Notes: a model not told the origin generated them from the letters alone. A stretch of 64,000 nucleotides of DNA from JAGXQV01 sp964505475 (GCA_964505475.1 CAZDIJ010000005.1:1-64000), one strand, 5' to 3'; counted from the first letter of the stretch, positions 17,031 through 26,060 are shown. Translations and numbers: made by a program.

Positions 17031-19358
17031 TTATTCCGCCTCGTTTTTCAATAAACTCGACTGGGTTTCCCGCATCCCCTGGCCTATGGAACCGTTGTTC
17101 GATCCCATTTGCCGATAGGCGGCTTCCAGGCCGCGGGTGAAGGCGTCGGCATCGCATACCGGCGAGGCCGCCATCCGGGTACGCAGGCTGCGGCGCAATT
17201 CAAGCAGTTTGGCCGGAGCATCGGCCAAACTCAGCGCGATTTCGATATACCGCTGCGGCGACTCGGCTATCCATTCGCTTTTGCCGAGATTGCTCAACAG
17301 GCTGGCGGATTGCCGGGCGACCAGTGTCTCCCCTGCCAAGGTGACGACCGGTACGCCCATCCACAGGGCTTCACAGGTGGTCAGCCCGCCGGTGAAGGGG
17401 AAAGGATCGAGGGCGATGTCGATTTTGCCATATTCCGCCAGCATTTCGGCGTGAGGGCTGTGTCCCGAAAGGGAAATCCGTTCGGGCTGGATGCCGTGCG
17501 ATGCAAACAGCGTCAGGTAGCGCTCGCGCGTGTTGTGGTCGCCCAGGGCAAGGGACTTGAGGAGCAGGCGGCTACTGGGCAGCGCGGCCAGGATTTCCGC
17601 CCACAGGGCGACCACGTCGTCGTTGAGCTTGGCCAAGTTGTTGAAGCTGCCGAAGGTGATGCGGCCGTTCGCCATGGAGGGCGGAGCGGCAACCTCGGGC
17701 GCATAATCCGGCGGACGGTAGCAGAAACGGCTGTGGGGCAGGCGGATGAGTTTTTCTGCGAACAACTTTTCCTGCCCCGGCGGCGAGCCGGTCGCATCGC
17801 TGATGAAATAATCCATCGCCGCAAGACCGGTGGTGTTGAAATAGCCGATCCAGCTTGCCTGAACCGGCGCCGGGCGGCGGGCGAACAGCAATAGCCGGTT
17901 GCGTTCGGTATGCCCGGCGAGATCGACGAGGATGTCGATACCGTCTTGGCGCACCAGCGCGCCGACCTGCTCATCCGTCAGGCCGTGGATGTCGCGCCAG
18001 CGGTGGGTCAGGCCGCGCAGCCGCGCCGTGACGGCATCTGGCGCCGTGACATCGGAATAGCCGGTGACCTCGAATTGTTCCGCATCGTGGCGTGCCAATA
18101 CCGCTTCGACGAAATAGGCGACCGGGTGCGTCCTGAAGTCCGGCGAAACATAGCCGATGCGCAGGCGGCCGGGTGTCCGATTATTTGCGGCTTCCCCGAT
18201 AGGGTGGAGCTTTTCGGCGTAGGTTTTCGCCCAGCATAAATGCTCTTCGAAAATTTTCCGGGGGTCGTGCTTGGGCAGGTAGTTCAGGGCAAACAGCACG
18301 TTGCTGTGCGCCCGCGACAAACGGGGATCGAAAACCAGCGCCTGGCGATAGGCGGCGACCGCCTCTTCCACCCGCCCCTGAATTTCCAACGCCAGCCCGA
18401 GATTGTTGCAGGCCTCCGCATAACCGGGGCGGAGCGCGAGGGCGCGGCGTAGGTGGCTGATCGCCTGTTCCAGCAGTCCCTGTTCCTTCAGGACGATCCC
18501 CAGGTTGTTGTGCGCTTCGGCGAGTTCCGGGTCGAGGGCGAGCGCCTGTTGATAAGCGGCGATGGCCTCGGCGCTGCGGCCAGCGTCCTTGAGGACGACG
18601 CCGAGGTTGTTGCAGGCTTGCGCGAAATGCGGGTTGAGGCGGATCGCTACGCGGTAGGCGTCGATGGCGTCGGTGAGTTGTCCTTTTGCCCGGAGGGTGC
18701 TCCCCAGCCCCTCGTAAGCCTCGGCGAAATCGGCCTTCAGCGCGATGGCCTGCTGGAAGCAAGCCAGCGCCTGCTCGACCAGGCCTTGTTCTTTCAGCGC
18801 CACGCCCAGGTTGTTGTGGGCTTCCGCGCTGGCGGGGGCGAGGGCGATGGCGTGGCGGTAATGTTCGATGGCGCCGGCAGTGTCGCCCTGATCCTTGAGG
18901 GCAATGGCGAGATTGTTATGGGCTTGGGGGTAATCGGGCTTCACCGCGATGGCGCGGCGGTAGGCGGTGATGGATTCGGCGTTCTTGCCCCGCTGGCGGA
19001 GGACGATGCCGAGGTTGTTGTAGGCGGCGGCGAATTGCGGATTGAGGCGGATTGCCTTGCGGTAGGCGGTTGCCGCTTCATCCAGCCGCCCTTGGGCGCG
19101 CAGCGCTTCCCCCAGGTTGGCGGGATATTCGGCGGATTGCGGGGCGAGTTTGATGGCTTTGCCGATCAGGTCCGCTGCGGCTTCATGCTGTCCGACCTGA
19201 TGAGCGATGACGCCGAGCAGATGCAAGGCGTCGGGGTGGTTGGGCTGGAGCTGGAGAATTTGCCGATAGAGCGTCTCCGCCTGCTGTAATTGCCCCGCCT
19301 GGTGGTGGCGCAACGCGGTCTGCATGGCTTGGGAAAGCGTCTGGGTTGGCGGGTTCAT
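17031..19358 (-). CDS. TPR-GT41 (O-GlcNAc transferase-like) glycosyltransferase, second copy
   Basis: This 775-residue protein has about ten TPRs (residues ~8-355) followed by GT41 motifs: RLRIGYVSPDFRTHPVAYF, DILVDLAGHTERNRL, QASWIGYFNTTGLAAMDY, ITFGSFNNLAKL, DIALDPFPFTGGLTTCEALW and VPVVTLAGETLVARQ. It is a paralogue of the gene at 8545 but clearly diverged, more GC-rich and with a different C-terminal tail (last ~25 residues, Gln/Asn/Ser-rich). Only 2 bp separate it from the upstream 1254-residue protein and 3 bp from the downstream secreted protein, so the three should be cotranscribed. Confidence 0.88.
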   Translation of the reverse strand: MNPPTQTLSQAMQTALRHHQAGQLQQAETLYRQILQLQPNHPDALHLLGVIAHQVGQHEAAADLIGKAIKLAPQSAEYPANLGEALRAQGRLDEAATAYRKAIRLNPQFAAAYNNLGIVLRQRGKNAESITAYRRAIAVKPDYPQAHNNLAIALKDQGDTAGAIEHYRHAIALAPASAEAHNNLGVALKEQGLVEQALACFQQAIALKADFAEAYEGLGSTLRAKGQLTDAIDAYRVAIRLNPHFAQACNNLGVVLKDAGRSAEAIAAYQQALALDPELAEAHNNLGIVLKEQGLLEQAISHLRRALALRPGYAEACNNLGLALEIQGRVEEAVAAYRQALVFDPRLSRAHSNVLFALNYLPKHDPRKIFEEHLCWAKTYAEKLHPIGEAANNRTPGRLRIGYVSPDFRTHPVAYFVEAVLARHDAEQFEVTGYSDVTAPDAVTARLRGLTHRWRDIHGLTDEQVGALVRQDGIDILVDLAGHTERNRLLLFARRPAPVQASWIGYFNTTGLAAMDYFISDATGSPPGQEKLFAEKLIRLPHSRFCYRPPDYAPEVAAPPSMANGRITFGSFNNLAKLNDDVVALWAEILAALPSSRLLLKSLALGDHNTRERYLTLFASHGIQPERISLSGHSPHAEMLAEYGKIDIALDPFPFTGGLTTCEALWMGVPVVTLAGETLVARQSASLLSNLGKSEWIAESPQRYIEIALSLADAPAKLLELRRSLRTRMAASPVCDADAFTRGLEAAYRQMGSNNGSIGQGMRETQSSLLKNEAE

Positions 19359-19360
19359 GG

Positions 19361-22300
19361 TCAGTCCCGGCGTTTATCCTGACACAGCGCCTGCACTCTG
19401 GGCGGCCAGGCTAGGGCGAAATCGACGCTTTCCAGGGTGAGGTTGGGATTATAGGCGGGGTCGTTGCGCAACAGATCGCCCCAGCGCTCCTGCATCAACT
19501 CGACTTCATGCGCGAAGCGGGCGCGCTTCGCCGGGGTGTCCTCATGGCCGCGGGAGGCCGATTCGTGGTGGTACAGTTCGGCGTAAGGCGTCCACAGGTT
19601 GCGATAACCCATTTCGTTCAGCCGCAAACAGAAATCCACGTCGTTGAAGGCGATGGCCAGGCGTTCGTCCATGCCGCCTGCCGCGAGATAGAGTTCCTTG
19701 CGCAACACTAGGCAGGCGGCGGTGACGGCGGAGAAATTCTGGAGCAGCGCGGCACGCCCTCCATAGCCGGAATTGCCGCGGCGCAGGCCGCGATGGGCGT
19801 GATCGGCCACCCCGCCGACCAGGATTACACCGCCGTGCTGCAAGGTGTCGTTGGGGAACCACAGCCGCGCGCCCACTGCGCCGATTTCCGGGCGCAGGGC
19901 ATGGCTGACCATTTCCTCCAGCCAATCCGCGCCGATTGCTTCGATGTCGTTGTTGAGCAGGCCGACGATGTCGCCACGCGCTTCCTCGACCGCACGGTTG
20001 TTGAGGGCGGCGAAATTGAACGGCCGTTCGTCGCGCAGCACCCGCGCCTGGCCGGTTTTCTCCAGCTCGCCGAGATAGGCCAGGGTGGCCGGGTCGTCGC
20101 TGCCGTTGTCCACGATCAGGATTTCGTAGGAAGGATAGCGGGTGTTGGCGACGATGCTCTGGACGCAAGTGCGCAACAATTCCAGGCCGTTGCGGGTGGG
20201 GACGATCAGCGTCACCAGCGGCGGGGCTGCGGGGATGGCGCGGCGCACGCGGTACATGCCGGCCGCTTCGCCCGCATCCGTGGCTTCGCCTTTACCGCCA
20301 TTGCGCAGCAAATGCTCGTTCAATGCGCGTACCGCGGCATGGAAGGCATAGGGCTTTTCGTTGCCGCTCAGGGAGGTGCTGCCGGGGGTCATGCGCCAAT
20401 GGTAGAGCACTTTCGGGATATGGCGGACCTGGCCGGGGCGGATTTGCTCCATCACCCGCAGCGCCAGATCGTAATCCTGGGAGCCTTCTAGGCCTTCGCG
20501 GAAACCGCCGATCCGGCGCACTACTTCGGTGCGGTAGACGCCGAGGTGGCTGACCATGTTTTGCGACAGGAACAGGTCGGGATTCCAGTCCGGCTTGAAG
20601 TACGGGTCGCAACGGCGGCCTTGGGCATCGAGCTTGTCCTCGTCCGAGTAGATCAACGCCGCCTCCGGGTGGCGGGAGACTTCAAGCGCGACGCAGTACA
20701 GGGCGTTGGCGGGCAGCTCGTCGTCGTGGTCGAGCAGGGCGAGGTATTCCCCGCTCGCCAGTTCCAAGGCGCTGTTGGATGCCGCCGAAATATGGCCGTT
20801 CTCTGTGCGGTAGGCAACCTTGATCCGGCTGTCGCGGCGGCAATATTCTTCCAGCACGGCGCGGACATGCATTGCGCTGGAGGCATCGTCGGCGATACAC
20901 AGCTCCCAGTGAGGGTAGGCTTGGGCGATGACCGATTCGATGGCGCGCCGTAAATAATCTTCTGGGGTATTCCAGGCAGGCATCAGTACCGAGATCAGCG
21001 GTTTCCGCGCCAGCGCAGCCACCCGATTTTTCAGGATTTCACGGCCATGGTGACCGACGGTATCGTATTTTTTTACCCATTTGCGGTAGGCATCGCCGTC
21101 TCCAGCCAGCGCTTTGATCCGTTTTCGATATTGTTCCGCGTCTTCTTCCCTTCCCGCCGCCTTCCGCAGGCGCGCCAGGGCATCGAGAACGCCTGCATGA
21201 TGGGGATCGGCCGCCAGGACGTGTTCAAAGCAGGCGCTTGCTTCCTCGCCTTTACCCATTTCGTCGAGGGTGAAGCCCAGGCTGGCAAGGGCTTCGGGAT
21301 AACCCGGTTGTAGCGTCAAGGCCTGTCTAAGCGTGACGGCGGCTTCATCCAGTCTGCCCAATGCTCTCAGGACGCTGCCGAGGTTGCCGAGCAGCACCGC
21401 GTCGCCCGGCTTGGCGGTGGCGGCACGGTGCAGCATTTCCTCGGCCGTGCCGAGATGCTGCGCCCGGTAGGCCATGATGCCGAGCAGGTTAAGGGCGTCG
21501 CTCTGATCCGGTTCATGTTGCAGCACCTGACGGCAAACGGCGCCGGCGAGCTGGAGGCGGTTGGCTTGGTAATGGCGGAAGGCGCTTTGCAAAGCCTCGG
21601 CGATGGTGGTTTCCGGCGCCGTGGAGGCCGTGCCGGCGGACAACCCCAGGCGTTGGAGCAGGCCGTGGAGCGAGCGCACCTGATTTTCCGTTTTCAGCCT
21701 GGCGATGGGGTAGCCGCCTTCGCCGGGCAATGCGAGGGGCAGCCTGCCCCGGTATTTTTCCAGAAAGCATTCGGCATAGCGTTCCCATGCTTCGCCGTAA
21801 TTGCCCGAAGAATGGTGAACGATGGTGAATTCGTTGCATACCGCCAGCCGAAAGCCAGTGAGATGGGCGGAATAAGTGAAATCCAGGTCATAGAAGTGGA
21901 AGCCGTCGAAATTGGCTTCGTCGAAGCGGAGGGCATCGGCGACCTTCCGCCGAACGGCGAAAAACAACCCGTCCAGCGCCTGGACGCCCGGCACGGTGGG
22001 TGCGGGAACGCCATAGACGCAGACCTTGTAGCTTTGCCGCTGTGGGTCGAAATGCGCTACCTGGCCGTGCAGGTGGGGCCAGCCGGCCTGGGTCCAGGAT
22101 TCGCCGATCAGGCGGGTGGTGCCGGCGACACCGACGATGTCGTGGTTTTCCAGGCACCGTCGCAGGCGCACGCCGAAATCCGGGGCGAGAATTTCGATGT
22201 CGTCGTGGCAGAAAATCAGGATCGAGCCGCTGCTTTGGTCGATGCCGCGGTTGTAGCCTTCGGCCAGGGAACGGGCATCGTGGATGGCGATGATTTCGAA

Positions 22301-23125
22301 AGGCTGCCCCGCCAGCAGGCGCGAGAAATTTTTAGCGACCCGCGCGAACTTGGCGGGGTCGATGCTGCAAATGATGATCGAAACAAGCGGCAGGTCTTGC
22401 CGTGGGCTGTCCGGCATTGTTTCTTCCGGCACGCCCAAGGCCGTGTCTTGCCGCGCCTGTATTTCCAGCAATTCCACCAAGGCCAGGAAAGCATCGCGGA
22501 AATTCGGTTTCAGTCTGACCGCCTCGCGCAGCGCGGCGACGGCTTCCTCCGGGCGGTTCGATGTCCTCAGCGCGACGCCGAGGTTATAGTGCATTTCGGC
22601 CACGGCGGGGTTGAAAGCGATGGCCTTGCGGTAAGAATCAATGGCCGCTGCTGCATCGCCCAAGTCCATCAGGGCGGTGGCCAGGTTGTTGTGCGCCTGG
22701 TGGTGGTCGGGCTTGAGCGTCACGGCCTGACGCAAGGCATCGATGGCTTCATCAAGCCGTCCGGCATCCTTCAGGGCGAGCCCCAGATTGTTGTAGGCGG
22801 AAACCTGATGGGGATTGAGCGCGATCGCCTTGCCGCAGGCTGCGATCGCTTCTTCGTCCCTTCCCAGAGAGCGCAGCGCTTCGCCATAATTGGCATGGAA
22901 GTCGGGGGAATTTGGCGCTACGGCGATGGCCTTGCCGATCAGTTCCGCCGCCGCCGCATGGTTACCGTTTTGCAGGTAAATGGCGCCGAGCAGATGCAGG
23001 GCGTCGGGATGGCCGGGCTGCTGCTGGAGTATCTGCCGATAAATGGCTCCAGCCATGTCCAATTGGCCGGCCTGGTGGTGGCGGACGGCGATTTTGACCG
23101 CTTCGGGAATGGTGACGGTGTTCAT
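19361..23125 (-). CDS. Giant TPR / glycosyltransferase fusion (TPR-GT-TPR-GT2-GT2)
   Basis: This protein has 1254 residues. In order: TPR leader and repeats (1-225); a GT-A-like region beginning LPLVSIIICSIDPAKF (245-470) with FCHDDIEIL near 305; a second copy of the TPR leader with repeats (505-670); a GT2 domain starting PLISVLMPAWNTPEDY (709-930) with LLDHDDELP; and a second GT2 domain (about 985-1225) starting PLVTLIVPTRNGLELL with GLLNNDIEAI. The last two domains match the C-terminal half of the 947-residue protein at 33671. No signal peptide or membrane segment is seen, so it is probably a cytoplasmic multi-step glycan assembly enzyme. First gene of the three-gene minus-strand unit. Confidence 0.85.
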   Translation of the reverse strand: MNTVTIPEAVKIAVRHHQAGQLDMAGAIYRQILQQQPGHPDALHLLGAIYLQNGNHAAAAELIGKAIAVAPNSPDFHANYGEALRSLGRDEEAIAACGKAIALNPHQVSAYNNLGLALKDAGRLDEAIDALRQAVTLKPDHHQAHNNLATALMDLGDAAAAIDSYRKAIAFNPAVAEMHYNLGVALRTSNRPEEAVAALREAVRLKPNFRDAFLALVELLEIQARQDTALGVPEETMPDSPRQDLPLVSIIICSIDPAKFARVAKNFSRLLAGQPFEIIAIHDARSLAEGYNRGIDQSSGSILIFCHDDIEILAPDFGVRLRRCLENHDIVGVAGTTRLIGESWTQAGWPHLHGQVAHFDPQRQSYKVCVYGVPAPTVPGVQALDGLFFAVRRKVADALRFDEANFDGFHFYDLDFTYSAHLTGFRLAVCNEFTIVHHSSGNYGEAWERYAECFLEKYRGRLPLALPGEGGYPIARLKTENQVRSLHGLLQRLGLSAGTASTAPETTIAEALQSAFRHYQANRLQLAGAVCRQVLQHEPDQSDALNLLGIMAYRAQHLGTAEEMLHRAATAKPGDAVLLGNLGSVLRALGRLDEAAVTLRQALTLQPGYPEALASLGFTLDEMGKGEEASACFEHVLAADPHHAGVLDALARLRKAAGREEDAEQYRKRIKALAGDGDAYRKWVKKYDTVGHHGREILKNRVAALARKPLISVLMPAWNTPEDYLRRAIESVIAQAYPHWELCIADDASSAMHVRAVLEEYCRRDSRIKVAYRTENGHISAASNSALELASGEYLALLDHDDELPANALYCVALEVSRHPEAALIYSDEDKLDAQGRRCDPYFKPDWNPDLFLSQNMVSHLGVYRTEVVRRIGGFREGLEGSQDYDLALRVMEQIRPGQVRHIPKVLYHWRMTPGSTSLSGNEKPYAFHAAVRALNEHLLRNGGKGEATDAGEAAGMYRVRRAIPAAPPLVTLIVPTRNGLELLRTCVQSIVANTRYPSYEILIVDNGSDDPATLAYLGELEKTGQARVLRDERPFNFAALNNRAVEEARGDIVGLLNNDIEAIGADWLEEMVSHALRPEIGAVGARLWFPNDTLQHGGVILVGGVADHAHRGLRRGNSGYGGRAALLQNFSAVTAACLVLRKELYLAAGGMDERLAIAFNDVDFCLRLNEMGYRNLWTPYAELYHHESASRGHEDTPAKRARFAHEVELMQERWGDLLRNDPAYNPNLTLESVDFALAWPPRVQALCQDKRRD

Positions 23126-23140
23126 GGGGCTAGCTTATCA

Positions 23141-23164
23141 CGCCGACCGCTCAGGCGGCCGGCG
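23141..23164 (-). other. Strong GC hairpin between two minus-strand genes
   Basis: The arms at 23141-23150 and 23155-23164 form a 10-bp stem with a 4-base loop; as minus-strand RNA the single mismatch becomes a G-U wobble. It sits after the stop of the secreted protein gene (23177) and before the ATG at 23125. There is no U-run, so it is either a Rho-dependent end, an RNA-stabilising hairpin or an attenuator, not a standard terminator. Confidence 0.45.
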
Positions 23165-23176
23165 TGAATAAAGCGG

Positions 23177-24115
23177 CTAGGGGTTGAGGGGCAGGGTCGC
23201 CTCCCAGTTGCCGGAAGTGGATACCGCGATCGAAAGCGGCGGCAGCGGCGCGGTCATGGGAATGGTGAACACGGTCGAGCCGGAGAAGTTTCCATTTGCC
23301 TGGATCGGGGTCACATCGGTGTTGATATACCAGACGATGGGGCCGCCGCCGTTGCCGTCGAGTGTGCCGGAAACCACCGGGTGGGTCCATGATCCCTCCA
23401 TGCGGTACTTGCCGTCGCCGCCACGGCTGATCGTGGCGATCCAGGTGCCGCAGATGCATACGCTGCCATAGCCGGACACGGCAATGTTGCCGCCATCATA
23501 TGTGCCGCTGGCCGTACCGGAAACGCTCCCGTCAGGCATGAAGCGGACGACCCAGTCGCCGGTGGCGCTGCCGCTGACGTTGCCGACATAGGAAGCGCTG
23601 CCGCTGAAAGTTCCCTGGATTTTTCCGGTGACGACCAAGTTGGCCAAGCCCTGAAATCTTACCGTCCATGTGCCGGAAATGTTCTTTGTCCCGTCAGCCG
23701 TATAGATTTGTCCTTGAAAGGCGCCGCTGGCAATCCCGGTCGCGGTGTCCACCACGAGGTTGACCGAGCCGTCGCTGGTGCCTTTCGAGGGTCCCCGGCT
23801 TCCGGGGGCGCTCCAGGCCACGGATATGGTTTTCGTGGCGCTGTTGTATCCAGTGACCTGCCACGAACCGGAAACGCCGATGCCGCCAAAAGTACCTGAT
23901 CCACTTACGGATTCGACGAAATTTCCGTTTGCGTCGAAAGTTCCGCTGGCGCTCCAGCTACCTTCCACATTGCCGGAATAGTTGGCTGAACCATCCGTTG
24001 CGCTGCCGCTGAACGTACCGGAGAGATTGCCGGTGACGGTTTGTGCCGCCCATGCCGGGTGGGACGACGCCATTGCCAAAAACAATATCACTAGATATTT
24101 CCATAAGATATTCAT
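23177..24115 (-). CDS. Secreted Gly/Ser/Thr-rich beta-repeat protein
   Basis: This protein has 312 residues from the second of two tandem ATGs (24115), chosen because AGGAGA then sits at normal distance; starting at 24118 adds one Met. A Sec signal peptide ends around HPAWA-AQ. The mature chain is low in charge and made of repeated short beta strands with patterns such as G(T/S)FSGSA, SGSWQVTGY and GTASGTYDGG. Two halves look related: GNLSGTFSGSA near the start and GKIQGTFSGSA near residue 165, each followed by GNV.GSW/GNVSGSATGDW. A CIC motif lies near residue 225. No enzymatic motif or sorting signal was recognised. It could be an extracellular matrix or surface-layer protein. Confidence 0.7.
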   Translation of the reverse strand: MNILWKYLVILFLAMASSHPAWAAQTVTGNLSGTFSGSATDGSANYSGNVEGSWSASGTFDANGNFVESVSGSGTFGGIGVSGSWQVTGYNSATKTISVAWSAPGSRGPSKGTSDGSVNLVVDTATGIASGAFQGQIYTADGTKNISGTWTVRFQGLANLVVTGKIQGTFSGSASYVGNVSGSATGDWVVRFMPDGSVSGTASGTYDGGNIAVSGYGSVCICGTWIATISRGGDGKYRMEGSWTHPVVSGTLDGNGGGPIVWYINTDVTPIQANGNFSGSTVFTIPMTAPLPPLSIAVSTSGNWEATLPLNP

Positions 24116-24230
24116 CATGCTCTCCTGCGGAATGTTTTTATTTTGCCGTGCTAGAATCGGCCTCGTCCTAATTTTTAGCCTGTCCCCCTCAATCGTAGCA
24201 CCACTGGAAAATTGAGCAATATTGTTCTTT

Positions 24231-24414
24231 ATGCCTATTAACCGTTTTCAGGTGATTGCCGGTCTCGGTGCGCTACTCCTTCCCCTGCGGGCGGGGGAAG
24301 GCTGGGATGGGGGCGACCGGCGGCGAACAATTCGCCCCCTCCCCAACCCTCCCCCGCGCGCCTTGCGCGCAAGGGAGGGAGTAAGCGCGTTTACTGAAAA
24401 CAGTTCACAGGCAT
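24231..24414. repeat. MITE-like repeat, copy 1 (184 bp)
   Basis: It is bounded by imperfect 21-bp inverted repeats: ATGCCTATTAACCGTTTTCAG (24231) and CTGAAAACAGTTCACAGGCAT (ending 24414). The interior has CCCCTCCC-type palindromic blocks. It occupies most of the 24119-24437 gap. It encodes nothing. Related copies occur at 33367, 37439 and (partial) 58322. Confidence 0.7.
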
Positions 24415-24437
24415 GTTGTTCTTAGCGAACGCCAGAT

Positions 24438-26045
24438 ATGCCGCCTACTTGGATTCGATTCGTCATTGCAATTTCCGCCGGATGGATGCTGGCCGTGCCG
24501 GCAACCTGGGCATCGCCCAATGCCGGCAAATTCGAATATGTCGTATTTGACAAGGCGCTACGTTGGCCAAACAAGGTTATGCCGTGGTATTACAATTCCG
24601 CCGGCCAGCCGGACGCCATCGGCGAGGCGGAAGCGATAGGCGCGCTGCAACGCGCCGCCGCCGCATGGCGGAACGGTTGCCAAATCGAATTGCGGTACAT
24701 GGGCAAAACCTCCGCCCAGACCTATGTGGAGGATGGGGTCAATGTCATCGGCTGGCAAAGCGGTTTTTCCGCGTCGGGCGAAACGGGCGTCAACTGGAGC
24801 GGCCAGACGATTACCGAGGCCGACATCCGCCTGAATATCGGCGACATAAGCGACGTGGCCACCCTGGAAGGCATCGCCGTGCATGAATTCGGCCATGCGT
24901 TGGGGCTGGATCATTCCGACCAGCCGGATTCGGTCATGTTCGCCAATCCCTACCATCCGGTCGATTTTCAACTTGCTCCCCGGAGTGACGATATCAATGC
25001 CTGCGTCGCGCTCTACGGTTCATCGGGGGTCGCAACCGCGACATCCGCCGGCAGCCCGCAGCTGCAATTGGCCAGCGATGAGTCCGCAACGATCTTTCTG
25101 AGCACATCCAAGGTAACGGCGGCACCGCAGTCTTCGCTGCAAAAAGTGGGCGCAACTACTTCCAGGCTGTATTTTTATGTGTTCTACGATGGTCTGAAAC
25201 AAGGGAGCGTCTTCAGGGTCGAATGGGTTTCCCCGGATGGCACGCTATGGAAAAGCGAGTCATCGGACAGTGTTTATCGGAGCGGTTACTTCTGGTATGA
25301 GTTGCCATGGGGGAATTATTCGGCATCGGTATTGCCCGGTCGCTGGCAAGTCAGGTTCTACCAGGATGGGCAGTTGAAGGCGGAACGGGGTTTTGAGCAA
25401 CTGTCCGATTACCTTGTTCCGTCGGTGCCGGATGTGGCGATAGTGGGGCGGGTTTCCGCCGGGCAGTATGTGTTTAAAGCCGTCAATATGGCATCGGGGC
25501 AGGATGTTGCCCAATATTGGTGGTCTTTCGACGATGGGGCGGCCGTTTCCGGCGCCGAACAGGCGGTTTCGTTGGCGCCGGGGGCGGCGCACACGGTTCG
25601 GCTGATGGCTTGGAATGCCTCAAGCCGCTATAATGGGCAAGACGATGGACCCAATTCGGTAGTCACCCAAGCTTTTTCCTTGAACGGGAATGGATCGTTC
25701 TCCTCTTTCAGCCTTGCCGGGCAGGCGAGCGGCACGAAACGGGCTTTGACGTTGCAGGCCGATGCAATTATCCCGGAGGAGGGGGGGCAATCGTTGTATA
25801 TCCTGGCGCGCGTCGGCGCTGGCTGGTATTACAAGTCGCCGTCCGGCTGGGGGGCGTGGCAGGGCGGCGCGGCTCCTCCGCCCTTGCTGACGGTTACGGC
25901 GCCGGCCATGGTGACCTTGAAGGTGCTGAATGGCATCGACGCGAGCGGGTTGCCCACGGGTACCGAGGTATATGCCGGTTATGGCGGCAGCTTCGATGCC
26001 ATGGTGGCGGCGGCGCGCTATGACAAGATTTTTACCTTGCAATGA
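24438..26045 (+). CDS. Secreted matrixin-type zinc metalloprotease with C-terminal shared domain
   Basis: This protein has 535 residues. A signal peptide (1-25, ends TWAS) precedes a metzincin catalytic domain with HEFGHALGLDH at 149-159 (three His ligands, Glu150 as base) and a Met-turn methionine at 167 in DSVMFANPY. After residue ~185 come a beta-rich region (about 190-320), an Ig-like region (about 325-415) and, from about 424, the ~112-residue domain shared with the 15909-17027 protein. Matrixins cleave extracellular proteins. It is plus-strand, downstream of repeat copy 1, and followed after 15 bp by a small gene. Confidence 0.88.
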   Translation: MPPTWIRFVIAISAGWMLAVPATWASPNAGKFEYVVFDKALRWPNKVMPWYYNSAGQPDAIGEAEAIGALQRAAAAWRNGCQIELRYMGKTSAQTYVEDGVNVIGWQSGFSASGETGVNWSGQTITEADIRLNIGDISDVATLEGIAVHEFGHALGLDHSDQPDSVMFANPYHPVDFQLAPRSDDINACVALYGSSGVATATSAGSPQLQLASDESATIFLSTSKVTAAPQSSLQKVGATTSRLYFYVFYDGLKQGSVFRVEWVSPDGTLWKSESSDSVYRSGYFWYELPWGNYSASVLPGRWQVRFYQDGQLKAERGFEQLSDYLVPSVPDVAIVGRVSAGQYVFKAVNMASGQDVAQYWWSFDDGAAVSGAEQAVSLAPGAAHTVRLMAWNASSRYNGQDDGPNSVVTQAFSLNGNGSFSSFSLAGQASGTKRALTLQADAIIPEEGGQSLYILARVGAGWYYKSPSGWGAWQGGAAPPPLLTVTAPAMVTLKVLNGIDASGLPTGTEVYAGYGGSFDAMVAAARYDKIFTLQ

Positions 26046-26060
26046 TTCTGGAGACAGGCG

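Noticed and set aside
21428..23167. Long plus-strand open frame opposite the 1254-residue gene
   Set aside because: It is antisense to a gene with clear TPR and GT motifs and its product is a low-complexity Gly/Arg/Gln-rich chain.
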